In this document: positions 30,767 to 39,102 of the stretch, in pieces
Position numbering within the stretch: position 1 is the stretch's first letter
Layout of the letters: each line of letters begins with the position of its first letter
Source: Promicromonospora soli
GTDB lineage: Bacteria > Actinomycetota > Actinomycetes > Actinomycetales > Cellulomonadaceae
Length of the DNA: 64,000 nucleotides
Assembly: GCF_014653785.1 (NCBI RefSeq)
Contig: NZ_BNAS01000002.1
Coordinates: 797,128 to 861,127 of the forward strand
Direction of reading: 5' to 3'
The notes under the pieces: model-generated
Told to the model about the DNA's origin: nothing
Seen by the model: the letters and a program-made list of their open reading frames with translations, nothing else
Database searches by the model: none
Position numbers and translations under genes: made by a program

Positions 30767-30934
30767 GGTTGCTCCTTCGATACGGTCGGCCCCACTATCG
30801 GCCATCCAGGCGGGTCGGCGCCAGAACCCGGCGCCAAAAGGTGGCGCGGGAGGTGCTGCCTGCTACCCCGTTAACCGGACATGTGGGGCGACAGTAGCGC
30901 GCTCGTGTCGGTGGTCCCTGGTAGACCTGGGGAC

Positions 30935-33900
30935 ATGTTCCTCCTGGAGCGTGAAGACGCCGGCACACTCGTGTACTCGGCCAGCGACCTGGTGATCGCC
31001 GGCGAGTGCGAGTTTCGCCTGCTGCGACGCCTCGACGAGCTACTGGGTCGCAGCCCTCGCCGTCCGCGGGAGGAGGACGAGATGCTCGCCCGCACCGCGG
31101 CCCTGGGCGAGGACCACGAACGCCGCGTCCTCGACGGTCACGTCCGCACCTTCGGCCCGGCCGACGCCGGACGCCCTGGCGGCGTGCTCGAGGTCGCACC
31201 CGCCCGCCGCATGTCCCGCGACGAGCTGACCGAAGCGCACGCCCGCACGCTGGCCGCCCTGGAGCAGGGCGCCGACGTCGTCTACCAGGCCTCGTTCTTC
31301 GACGGCCGGTTCCACGGCCGGGCCGACTTCCTGGTGCGCGACCTGCTCGGCGAGATGGTGCACTCCGGCGAGCACGGCGGCGTCATGGCGCTGGATCCAG
31401 CGGCGCGGCATTCCGAGGCGCGCAGGCTCGCCCCTCAGCCGCGGTACGCCGTGCACGACTCCAAGCTCGCTCGCCGCACCAAGGTGCGCGCCCTGCTTCA
31501 GCTCGCCGCATACGCGGACCAGCTGATGGCCGCGCGGATCGACCCGACGGACGAGGTGCACCTCGTGCTCGGCACGGGGGAGACCACGTCGCACCGGCTG
31601 GCCGACCTGCTGCCGGTCTTCCGCAAGCGTCGTGCGCGCCTCACCGAGATCCTGGACGCCCACGTGGCCGACGACGCCCCGGTGAGCTGGAGCGACGGGC
31701 GGTACCTGACCTGCGGCAGGCTGCGCGACTGCCAGGACTGCGCCGATGCCGCCAACCGCAGCCGCGACGTCCTGCTGGTCGGCGGGGTGTACGGGGCGCA
31801 GCGGGCCAGGCTGTCGGCATCGGGGATCACCACCATCGACGGGCTCGCGGCCGCCGAGGAGCCACCGGACGGCATGGCCGCCGCCCGCTTCGAAGGGCTG
31901 CGCGCCCAGGCGCGCCTCCAGCTCGGGCTGGACGACGGCGACGGCTCGGTTGCACTCGACCACCTGCCCGACGGCGTCGACCCCGACGGCCCCGACGGCC
32001 GGCTGCGCTGGCAGCTCACCGCTACCGAGGCCATCGACCGGCTCCCGAACCCGAGCCCCGGGGACGTGTTCTTCGACTTCGAGGGCGATCCCCTGTGGGA
32101 GGACGCGCGCCTGCCCGGCGACGACCAGGCGCCGGCCATGGGCCTCGACTACCTGTTCGGCTGGGTCGAGCGCCCCGGCCCGGACGACGGGATACCGCCC
32201 TTCCACGGGCTCTGGGCCGACGACCTGGCGAGCGAGCGCGACGCGCTCGTCCAGTTCGTCGACTACCTCAACGCACGTCTGAGGACGTATCCCGACCTGC
32301 ACGTCTACCACTACGCCGCCTACGAGAAGACGCACCTGCTCTCCATCGCGGCGCGGCACGGCGTCTACGAGGACGAGGTGGACCAGCTGCTCCGCGACGG
32401 CGTGCTTGTCGACCTCTACGCGGTGGTGCGGTCCTGCCTGCGGATATCGAACCGGTCCAAGTCGATCAAGAAGCTCGAACCGCTCTACATGCAGGACGAT
32501 CCGTCACGCGAGGGTGTCACGAGCGCCACGGCGTCGGTCACGGAGTATGCGGAGTACGCGAAGCTCGCCGCCGACGGAGATGAGCGGGCGGCGGAGCTCA
32601 GGCAGCGGATCCTGGACTACAACGAGTACGACTGCCGGTCGACGTTGCGGTTGCTCGATTGGCTGAGGGTTGCGCGATCGTCGGTCGGGTCGGTCGAGGC
32701 CCGGCCGTTGGCGGTCGAGCCTGTCCCGTCGGTCGAGCCTGCCGAGACCTCGCTGGTCGAGCCAGCCTCGTCGGTCGATCCAGCCTCGTCGGTCGATCCT
32801 GCCTCGTCGGTCGAGCCTGTCGAGACCCGGCCCTTGGCGGTCGAGCCTGCCCCGCCGGTCGCGCCCGTCGAGTCCTCCGAAGCCCCAGAGGAGAGCCCTC
32901 GGGCAACGGCCCGGCGGGAGGGGCGGGAGCGGCGGTTGGCGCTGGCCGCCGAGATCTCGTCTCGCGTGGGGGAGAACCGCGGGGAGCGGTCGCTCGAGGT
33001 GCAGGCGCTCGCGATGCTGGGCGCCGCGGTCGGGTACTACCAGCGGGAGGAGAAGCCCTTCTGGCAGGAGCACTACGCGCGGCTCGAGCTGCCTCTGGAC
33101 GAATGGCCCGGGCGGAGGTCGACGTTCCACGTGGAACGTTCGGTCGTGCTGCGGGACTGGGGCGTCGAGGGGCGCGATCGGCTGCCCACGCGAGAGATCG
33201 AGCTGGTGGGGCGCATGCTCGACGGGTCGCGGGTCGACGGCTCAGACCTCGGCGTAGGCGACGGCGTCCAAGTGCTGTACGACCAGCCCGTGCCGCCGGT
33301 GGTCGGCGAGCTCGAAGCACGCGCCGTGCGGGGCGAGCACTCGGGCGGCGTGATCCTGGCGATCCACGAGGAGCCTGACGCCGAGCAGGACGACGCACCG
33401 CGGTGGCGCGACGTCGTCGTCCTGCGGGAGCGGCTGTCCGGGGGAGCGGAGCCGCACGACCAGGCGCCCGTGGCGCTCGCACCGCAGCGCGGCCCGGCCC
33501 ACGACGCGCAGGAACGGGCGGTCGAGGAGGCGGCCCGCGCCGCCCTCGCCCTGTGGGACACGGATCGCACCCTGCCCGACGGCGCCGCGGTCGACCTGCT
33601 GCGCCGTCGGCCGCCACGGCTGGTCGACACTTCGACAGGCTCAGGGCAGCGCGACGGGGACCTGCCCGGGCTCGACGGCGGAGACGACGGCGGGTTCGGC
33701 CTGGAGGCGGCCGTGCATGCCGCCGTCGAGCGGCTCGACCACTCCTACCTCGCCGTGCAGGGCCCGCCCGGTACCGGCAAGACGCATGTCGGGTCGCACG
33801 TCGTCGCCAAGCTCGTGGGCGCCGGCTGGCGGGTGGGCGTGGTGGCCCAGTCGCACTCGGCGGTCGAGAACATGCTCAGCGCCGTCGTCGACAAGGCGGG

Positions 33901-34912
33901 GGTGCCGGTCGAGCTGGTCGCGAAGAAGCAGCGGGCGAAGGGCACCGAGAAGCCTGGGCCCGGGGCTCAGCCGTGGCAGGAGCTGACCAGCGCCGAGCTC
34001 GCGGACTTCGCCGCGAGCAGCACCAGCGGCTGCGTCGTGGGCGGCACCGCATGGGACTTCGCGCACGAGCGCTGGCCCGACGAAGGGCTCGACCTGCTGG
34101 TCATCGACGAGGCCGGGCAGTTCTCGCTCGCCGATACGGTGGCCGTCGGCCGGGCCGCGCAGCGGCTGCTCCTGCTCGGCGACCCGCAGCAGCTTCCGCA
34201 GGTCAGCCAGGGGAGACATCCCGAACCTGTCGACGCGTCGGCGCTCGCCTGGCTCGCCGCCGGCAGCTCAGTGCTGCCCGACGGGCTCGGCTACCTGCTG
34301 CCCGAGTCGTGGAGGATGCACCCCGCTGTCTGCGCCGCCGTGTCCCAGCTCGCGTACGCCGGCCGGCTCTCGGCCAACCGGGTCACCACCGAGCGTTCGC
34401 TCGACGGCGTGGCGCCCGGGGTGGTGCACGTCCCGGTCGTCCACGAGGGTCGCTCGACGTCGTCCCGCGAGGAGGCCGCCGAGGTGGTCCGCCAGGTGCA
34501 GGCCGTGATCGGACGCGCGTGGGTCCCGGGAGGCGGCCACCCGTCCCGCCCGCTCGGCCCCGACGACGTGGTGGTGGTCGCCGCCTACAACGCGCAGGTC
34601 CACACGGTGCGCGAGGCGCTGCGCACGGCCGGCCTCGGCGGCGTGCCCGTCGGCACGGTCGACATGTTCCAGGGGCGTGAGGCGCCGGTCGCGATCCTGA
34701 CGCTCGCCGCCTCGGCGCCCGAGAACGTCTCCCGCGGCATGGGATTCCTGCTGTCGCGCAACCGCATCAACGTGGCAGTGTCGCGCGCACAGTGGCGGGC
34801 GGTCGTGATCTCGTCACCCCGGCTCACCGACTACCTCCCCGGCGACCTGGAGGCCAACGGCGTCCGCCACCTCATGGAGCTCGGCGGGTTCCTCCGCCTC
34901 ATCGGCAGCTGA
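30935..34912 (+). CDS. TM0106-family RecB-like nuclease fused to UvrD/DNA2-type helicase
   Basis: A 1325-residue fusion protein thought to process DNA or RNA ends. The start at ATG 30935 (MFLLEREDAGTLVYSASDLV) fits the family better than 30881. The RecB-like nuclease lobe covers about residues 1-300 (CEFRLLRRLDE, EKTHL later, CRLRDCQDCA iron-sulphur-like Cys cluster). A DnaQ/RNase H-like block begins at DVFFDFEGDP (about 390). The helicase core has Walker A GPPGTGKTHVG (about 943), LLVIDEAGQFSLADT (about 1055), GDPQQLPQVSQG, DMFQGREAPVAI and RINVAVSRAQ. Residues about 590-670 are a Val/Glu/Pro/Ser repeat linker made by repeat DNA. Cytoplasmic. Confidence 0.88.
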   Translation: MFLLEREDAGTLVYSASDLVIAGECEFRLLRRLDELLGRSPRRPREEDEMLARTAALGEDHERRVLDGHVRTFGPADAGRPGGVLEVAPARRMSRDELTEAHARTLAALEQGADVVYQASFFDGRFHGRADFLVRDLLGEMVHSGEHGGVMALDPAARHSEARRLAPQPRYAVHDSKLARRTKVRALLQLAAYADQLMAARIDPTDEVHLVLGTGETTSHRLADLLPVFRKRRARLTEILDAHVADDAPVSWSDGRYLTCGRLRDCQDCADAANRSRDVLLVGGVYGAQRARLSASGITTIDGLAAAEEPPDGMAAARFEGLRAQARLQLGLDDGDGSVALDHLPDGVDPDGPDGRLRWQLTATEAIDRLPNPSPGDVFFDFEGDPLWEDARLPGDDQAPAMGLDYLFGWVERPGPDDGIPPFHGLWADDLASERDALVQFVDYLNARLRTYPDLHVYHYAAYEKTHLLSIAARHGVYEDEVDQLLRDGVLVDLYAVVRSCLRISNRSKSIKKLEPLYMQDDPSREGVTSATASVTEYAEYAKLAADGDERAAELRQRILDYNEYDCRSTLRLLDWLRVARSSVGSVEARPLAVEPVPSVEPAETSLVEPASSVDPASSVDPASSVEPVETRPLAVEPAPPVAPVESSEAPEESPRATARREGRERRLALAAEISSRVGENRGERSLEVQALAMLGAAVGYYQREEKPFWQEHYARLELPLDEWPGRRSTFHVERSVVLRDWGVEGRDRLPTREIELVGRMLDGSRVDGSDLGVGDGVQVLYDQPVPPVVGELEARAVRGEHSGGVILAIHEEPDAEQDDAPRWRDVVVLRERLSGGAEPHDQAPVALAPQRGPAHDAQERAVEEAARAALALWDTDRTLPDGAAVDLLRRRPPRLVDTSTGSGQRDGDLPGLDGGDDGGFGLEAAVHAAVERLDHSYLAVQGPPGTGKTHVGSHVVAKLVGAGWRVGVVAQSHSAVENMLSAVVDKAGVPVELVAKKQRAKGTEKPGPGAQPWQELTSAELADFAASSTSGCVVGGTAWDFAHERWPDEGLDLLVIDEAGQFSLADTVAVGRAAQRLLLLGDPQQLPQVSQGRHPEPVDASALAWLAAGSSVLPDGLGYLLPESWRMHPAVCAAVSQLAYAGRLSANRVTTERSLDGVAPGVVHVPVVHEGRSTSSREEAAEVVRQVQAVIGRAWVPGGGHPSRPLGPDDVVVVAAYNAQVHTVREALRTAGLGGVPVGTVDMFQGREAPVAILTLAASAPENVSRGMGFLLSRNRINVAVSRAQWRAVVISSPRLTDYLPGDLEANGVRHLMELGGFLRLIGS
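32690..32865 (+). repeat. GGTCGAGCCTGTCGAGACC-type repeats inside the nuclease/helicase gene
   Basis: About ten imperfect GGTCGAGCCTG/GGTCGATCCTG units in tandem, several extended to CCTGTCGAGACC or CCTGCCGAGACC. They are translated as VEPVETR, VEPASSVDPASS and similar. The same palindrome core occurs between genes at 34972-35011 and in another reading frame at 41155-41173. Confidence 0.85.
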
Positions 34913-34936
34913 CGCATCGGCACCTGAACAGCGGCC

Positions 34937-35011
34937 GCGACAGAACTGTCGCGAGGTCTTCGCCGCCCGTTGGTCGAGCTTGTCGAGAACAGGGTCTCGA
35001 CAAGCTCGACC
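34937..35011. terminator. Twin hairpins with the TCGAGCTTGTCGAGA palindrome between convergent genes
   Basis: GCGACAG (34937-34943) pairs with CTGTCGC (34946-34952). GGTCGAGCTTGTCGAGA (34972-34988) is an exact 17-bp reverse complement of 34995-35011 with a 6-nt loop. Together they probably terminate both the helicase gene and the Gly-rich gene; the second hairpin is the intergenic member of the repeat family found inside the helicase frame. Confidence 0.85.
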
Positions 35012-35038
35012 AGCGAGGAAGCTCGACCAACGAGGAAG

Positions 35039-35764
35039 CTAGAACTCGCCGCCTCCGAAGTCGCCCCCACCGAAGTCGCCGCCCCCGAAGTCACCACCGA
35101 AGAAGCCGCCACCGTCGCCACCGGCGTCGCCGCCCTCAGCGCCGGAAGCCTCGACCGGTTCGGCACCGGCCTCCTCGCCACCGGCCTCCCCGCCGGCCTC
35201 ACCGCCACCCGCCTCGCCGGCGAAGTCCTGGCCCGGGTCCCCGAACGAGCTGCCGAACATCATGTCCGCCACGGCCGAGCCGATGACCATGCCACCGATC
35301 GTGCCGAGCATGCTCGCGCCCAGCATCGAGCCGAAGCCCGGACCACGGCTCGCGCCGAAGTTTCGCTCGAGGGTGCCGGGGTTTCGCATCTCGGCGCGGG
35401 TGGCCATGCGGGCCAGGTCGCGCGGATCGTCCGACGTCGCGCGCTCGTTCGGCGGCACGGTCTCGCTCAGCTGGGCCAGCACTTGGCTCCGCTGCTCAGG
35501 CGTGAGCTGCGCGAACGCCTCCGCGTGCGCCTCTTCGACCCGGTCCGGCGGCGCGGTGCGCAGCAGGTAGCGGTAACGCTCGATCGCCACCTCGTCCTCG
35601 CTGCGGCCCGTGCTCGCGGCGGATCCGTAGACGGGTGCCGTGCCGTAGTCGGGGGTCTGGCCCGGCGCCTGCCGATACTGCGGCTGCGGCGTGCGGCCGC
35701 CCTGGTACATGCCGGGGGTCTGCTCGCGCGGCTCGCGGCCGAGCAGTCGGTCGAGGAAGCCCAT
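35039..35764 (-). CDS. Hypothetical protein with Gly-rich repeat tail
   Basis: A 241-residue protein, family not recognised. It starts MGFLDRLLGREPREQTPGMY; the helical middle EDEVAIERYRYLLRTAPPDR...AFAQLTPEQRSQVLAQL is followed by a hydrophobic Gly/Met/Ser stretch (GSMLGASMLGTIGGMVIGSA) that could insert in membranes. The tail is acidic, with EAGG steps, then (FGGGD)n ending GEF. The arrangement recalls actinobacterial DUF-type cation-associated or surface proteins, but no motif supports a function. ATG 35764 is used because AAGGACTGAGAT precedes it; a longer frame to 35812 lacks a site. Single gene. Confidence 0.65.
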   Translation of the reverse strand: MGFLDRLLGREPREQTPGMYQGGRTPQPQYRQAPGQTPDYGTAPVYGSAASTGRSEDEVAIERYRYLLRTAPPDRVEEAHAEAFAQLTPEQRSQVLAQLSETVPPNERATSDDPRDLARMATRAEMRNPGTLERNFGASRGPGFGSMLGASMLGTIGGMVIGSAVADMMFGSSFGDPGQDFAGEAGGGEAGGEAGGEEAGAEPVEASGAEGGDAGGDGGGFFGGDFGGGDFGGGDFGGGEF

Positions 35765-35879
35765 GATCTCAGTCCTTAGTGAGGTTCGGTCCTGACGGTC
35801 CACCCGGGTCAACGGAACGTCGTCGTCCTGGGTTCCCGTCCATCGTCCCGCTCGTACGCGGACGGGACATGACGAAAGA

Positions 35880-35901
35880 CCCGGCCACCTGGGTGGCCGG
35901 G
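35880..35901 (-). terminator. Terminator of the branched-chain receptor gene
   Basis: CCCGGCCACC (35880-35889) pairs with GGTGGCCGGG (35892-35901) around a 2-nt loop; on the minus strand GTCTTTCGTC follows. It lies 28 nt past the stop at 35929. Confidence 0.85.
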
Positions 35902-35928
35902 CCTCTCGTGGTAGGTCTGTCGGGAGCG

Positions 35929-37209
35929 TCAGCCCTCGACGGAACCCTCGATCGCGCGCTCGAAGACGATCGCGTTCTTGTCGTCGTACTTGTAGACACC
36001 GACGAACGCAGACGACGGGTCGTTGTCCTCGTTGATCGGCCCGATGCCGGAGACGCCCTTGTAGTGGATCTCGTCGCCGGCCTCGAGCGCCGCGACGCCC
36101 TCCTCGAAGGTGGTCACCTCGGTGCCGCCGTTCGCGCCGGACACCGCGGCGAACTCCGCGGCGATGTCGGTGCCGGCGGTCGACCCGGCCTTCACCGCGG
36201 CGAGCGCGGCGAGGATCACTGCGTCGTACGACTCAGCGGCGTAGGCGTAGTCGGCGAGGGGCTCGCCCTCATTCTCCTCGTACCAGGCGCTCGCCTTGTC
36301 CTTGAACTCCTGCGCGGGGTCGGCGCCCGGGATGGTGCCGATGACGCCCTCGAGCGTCCCCTTGTCGAAGTCCTTCGTGTAGTCGGCGGTGTTGCCGTCG
36401 CAGAAGTACGTGGTGCCGTTGAAGTCCCAGCCCTGCGAGACGAGCTCGGCGACAGCTGCCTTGGTCTCCTCGAACGCGATGATGGCGATGGCGTCCGGCT
36501 TGGCTGCCAGCGCGTCGGTCACGATGGACGAGAAGTTGGTCTCGCCCGGGGCGAACTCGTCGCCGGCGCCCGTGCCGCCGTACACGACCTCGGCCCCCGC
36601 GGCCTCGATGGCCTTCTGCACGTTGTCGCGCAGACCGGTGCCGTAGGTCTCGTTCTGCACCAGGAAGGCGACCTTCTGGTGGCCGCCGTCGAGGATGAGC
36701 GAGCCGAGCGCCGCGCCCTGCACGGTGTCCGGCGGAGCGGTCCGGGTGTACAGGTCGCTCGCACCCGACAGCTCGGTGGACGTGTTCGCGGGCGAGATCT
36801 GGAGGACCCCAGCCTCGGTGAACTGGTCCAGCACGTTCTGGGACACGGACGAGGACGCCGCGCCGATGGCAACCTGCGCGCCCTTGCCGATGAGGTCGGT
36901 GGCGGTGTTGGTCGAGACGCTCATGTCGGTCGAGTCGCCGGAGTCGCCATTCTCGAGCTCTACGTCGTTGCCGAGCACACCTCCGGCAGCGTTGATCTCG
37001 TCGACCGCGAGCCCGACGCCAGCGAACTCGGGCGGGCCGAGGTAGGCGAGGGAACCGGTGACCGGGAGGATGGTGCCGATGACGAGCGGTTCGGCGGAGC
37101 CTTCACCTTCACCTCCGCCACCACCACCCGAGGTGGAGCAGGCGGCCAAGCCCACGCTGAGGACTGCCGCGAGCGCGAGACCGCGTGCAGCCGTGGAACG
37201 TCGAATCAT
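35929..37209 (-). CDS. Branched-chain amino-acid type ABC substrate-binding lipoprotein (LivJ-like)
   Basis: A 426-residue lipid-anchored receptor. The signal peptide ends in LAAC (lipobox Cys about residue 24), followed by a Gly/Glu spacer (STSGGGGGGEGEGS). The mature start PLVIGTILPVTGSLAYLGPPEFAGVGLAVDEINAAGG is the type I receptor signature, with later IGAASSSVSQNVLDQF, TRTAPPDTVQGAALG and SYDAVILAALA. The only branched-chain permease/ATPase operon here (42937-47104) lacks a receptor, so this orphan gene 5.7 kb away is its probable partner (inference). GGGGAA precedes the ATG. A dyad TGTGTC-N16-GACACA lies upstream. Confidence 0.93.
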   Translation of the reverse strand: MIRRSTAARGLALAAVLSVGLAACSTSGGGGGGEGEGSAEPLVIGTILPVTGSLAYLGPPEFAGVGLAVDEINAAGGVLGNDVELENGDSGDSTDMSVSTNTATDLIGKGAQVAIGAASSSVSQNVLDQFTEAGVLQISPANTSTELSGASDLYTRTAPPDTVQGAALGSLILDGGHQKVAFLVQNETYGTGLRDNVQKAIEAAGAEVVYGGTGAGDEFAPGETNFSSIVTDALAAKPDAIAIIAFEETKAAVAELVSQGWDFNGTTYFCDGNTADYTKDFDKGTLEGVIGTIPGADPAQEFKDKASAWYEENEGEPLADYAYAAESYDAVILAALAAVKAGSTAGTDIAAEFAAVSGANGGTEVTTFEEGVAALEAGDEIHYKGVSGIGPINEDNDPSSAFVGVYKYDDKNAIVFERAIEGSVEG

Positions 37210-37544
37210 TGCTGTTCCCCTTCAAGCGGGAGTGGATCTGACGGCGACACCTTGCCCCGTCGTGGCGCTGAAAGTAACTACATCGTGTGACGGTCGTGTG
37301 TCATATCGACCACTAGTGGACACATTGTTACGAGGACGTGACCAAGTTCACCCTGGACCCCAAGAAAAGTTCATCCGCGGACCCGTCTGACGAACGTCAC
37401 GAAGTTTGGTCGGGCTTTCCTGGGCTCGGGCGGGTAGGCTTGTCTTGTTGCAGTGCCTCGATCGTTCTTCCAAGAGATGACGACGACACCGTGATTACTG
37501 CGATCCCGAAGGCCGGGGTCGTCGCATCTTGCAAGGAGCAGTAC
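37210..37544. promoter_or_regulatory. Divergent control region of the receptor and cold-shock genes
   Basis: 335 nt between divergent genes. TGTGTC (37297-37302), 16 nt, GACACA (37319-37324) enclose the perfect palindrome CCACTAGTGG (37310-37319), a candidate operator for the receptor gene. A long untranslated leader before the cold-shock ATG is likely, as is usual for such genes, but no promoter was placed with confidence. Confidence 0.45.
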
Positions 37545-37748
37545 ATGGCATTCGGAACCGTCAAGTGGTTCAACGCCGAGAAGGGCTTCGGGTTCATCGC
37601 ACCCGAGGACGGTGGGCAGGACGTGTTCGCCCACTTCAGCGCGATCCAGTCGAGCGGCTACCGCTCGCTGGAGGAGAACCAGCGCGTCGAGTTCGACGTG
37701 AAGCAGGGCCCCAAGGGCCTCCAGGCGGAGAACATCCGCCCGATCTGA
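37545..37748 (+). CDS. Cold-shock protein (CspA family)
   Basis: A 67-residue single-stranded nucleic-acid chaperone. RNP1 appears as KGFGFI and RNP2 as DVFAHF, with the opening [20 protein letters not shown] and closing [19 protein letters not shown] of actinobacterial Csp proteins (CspA of mycobacteria). AAGGAG lies 6 nt before the ATG; the longer open frame upstream is not conserved sequence. Single gene followed by a strong terminator. Confidence 0.97.
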   Translation: MAFGTVKWFNAEKGFGFIAPEDGGQDVFAHFSAIQSSGYRSLEENQRVEFDVKQGPKGLQAENIRPI

Positions 37749-37811
37749 TCCTGACAGCCAGCACGGCGGGTTCGCCTGAGTACGCTTGAGCTCGCCTGGT
37801 TGTATGACGGC

Positions 37812-37841
37812 GGCCCGGTCACCTTTTGAGGTGGCCGGGCC
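37812..37841 (+). terminator. Terminator of the cold-shock gene
   Basis: GGCCCGGTCACC (37812-37823) pairs with GGTGGCCGGGCC (37830-37841) with one G-U, loop TTTTGA, followed by TTCGTTC. GCCGGCC and TTCGTTCTGG recur just after it. Confidence 0.88.
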
Positions 37842-37920
37842 TTCGTTCTGGCCGGCCTTCGTTCTGGCCGGCCCGGCGCGCACGGCCCCGCGGTCCGCCT
37901 CCGCGGGCACGCGGGAGAAT

Positions 37921-39042
37921 GTGCTGGTGCAGCACTTCGCCTCCGACAACTACGCCCCCGTCCACCCCGAGGTCATGGCCGCGATCGTCGCGGCGAACGA
38001 CGGCGCCGCCGTCTCGTACGGCGACGATCCCGTCTCGGCCCGCCTCCAGGCGCGCGCCGCCGAGGTGTTCGGCGAACAGGCCCGCATCTTCCCCGTGCTG
38101 AACGGCACGGGCGCGAACGTCATCAGCCTCATGGCGGCCGCCCCGCGCTGGGGCGGCGTGATCGCCAGCGACGTCGCGCACGTCCACACGGATGAGAACG
38201 GCGCTCCCGAGCGGGTGGGCGGCCTCAAGATCCTCGCCGTCCCGAGCGTGGAGGGCCGCATCGGGCCCGACGCCGTGGACCGCTACGCCGGGGACATCGG
38301 CAACGTGCACCGCGCGCAACCCGCGGTCCTGAGCCTCACGCAGGTGACCGAGCTGGGCACTGTCTACTCGGTCGCCGACCTCAAGCTGCTCGCGGACACC
38401 GCCCACGCGGCTGGCCTGCGCGTGCACGTGGACGGGTCTCGCCTCGCGAACGCGGCGGCCACGCTCGGCGTCGGCCTACGGGAGATCACCACCGACGTCG
38501 GGGCCGACATCGTCTCCCTCGGTGCCGCGAAGAACGGCGGCATGCTGGGCGAGGCGATCGTGGTGCTGTCCGACGGCGGCGGCGCGGCCGGCGCATCGGC
38601 GGACCTGGGCGAGGCCGTCCCGTACCTGCGCAAGGCCACCATGCAGCTCGCGTCGAAGACGCGGTTCGTATCGGCTCAGCTCCTGGCGCTGCTCGGCGAG
38701 CCGGGTACGCCGACGTCTGGCGCGGATGCGGGCGCGCCCCTGTGGCTGCGCAACGCCGCGCACTCCAACGCGATGGCCGCGCGTCTGCGTTCGGGCATCG
38801 AGGCGGCGGAGCTGACCGGCGACCAGCCGGGCGCGGTCCGCATCACCTGTCCGACGGAGGCGAACGTCGTGTTCGCGACGCTGCCCCGCGCGGCAGCCGA
38901 CCGTGCGCGTGCCCACGCGCGGTTCTACGACTGGGCTCCGGGCGAGACCGCCGACCGCGTCGAGGTCCGCTGGATGTGCGCCTGGGACACCACGGAGACG
39001 GACGTCGACGGGTTCGTCCAGGCGCTCGGCCGCGCTCTCTGA
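37921..39042 (+). CDS. Low-specificity L-threonine aldolase / beta-eliminating lyase family
   Basis: A 373-residue PLP enzyme predicted to cleave threonine or allo-threonine to glycine and acetaldehyde. It opens FASDNYAPVHPEVMAAI, as in the aldolases. VFPVLNGTGANV and the HTDENGAPERVGG region bind cofactor, AGLRVHVDGSRLANAA carries the Asp that contacts the pyridine nitrogen, and the Schiff-base Lys is in SLGAAKNGGMLGEAIV. The starting codon is GTG 37921 or GTG 37927; both lie behind GGGAG. A long insertion (ASADLGEAVPYLRKATMQLASKTRFV) matches the actinobacterial version. Single gene, tetramer expected. Confidence 0.88.
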   Translation: MLVQHFASDNYAPVHPEVMAAIVAANDGAAVSYGDDPVSARLQARAAEVFGEQARIFPVLNGTGANVISLMAAAPRWGGVIASDVAHVHTDENGAPERVGGLKILAVPSVEGRIGPDAVDRYAGDIGNVHRAQPAVLSLTQVTELGTVYSVADLKLLADTAHAAGLRVHVDGSRLANAAATLGVGLREITTDVGADIVSLGAAKNGGMLGEAIVVLSDGGGAAGASADLGEAVPYLRKATMQLASKTRFVSAQLLALLGEPGTPTSGADAGAPLWLRNAAHSNAMAARLRSGIEAAELTGDQPGAVRITCPTEANVVFATLPRAAADRARAHARFYDWAPGETADRVEVRWMCAWDTTETDVDGFVQALGRAL

Positions 39043-39102
39043 GCGGGTTCGGGTGGCGGCTCCCTTGCACGCGCCGCGTGCGATGGGGTGAGACTGGAGG
39101 CC

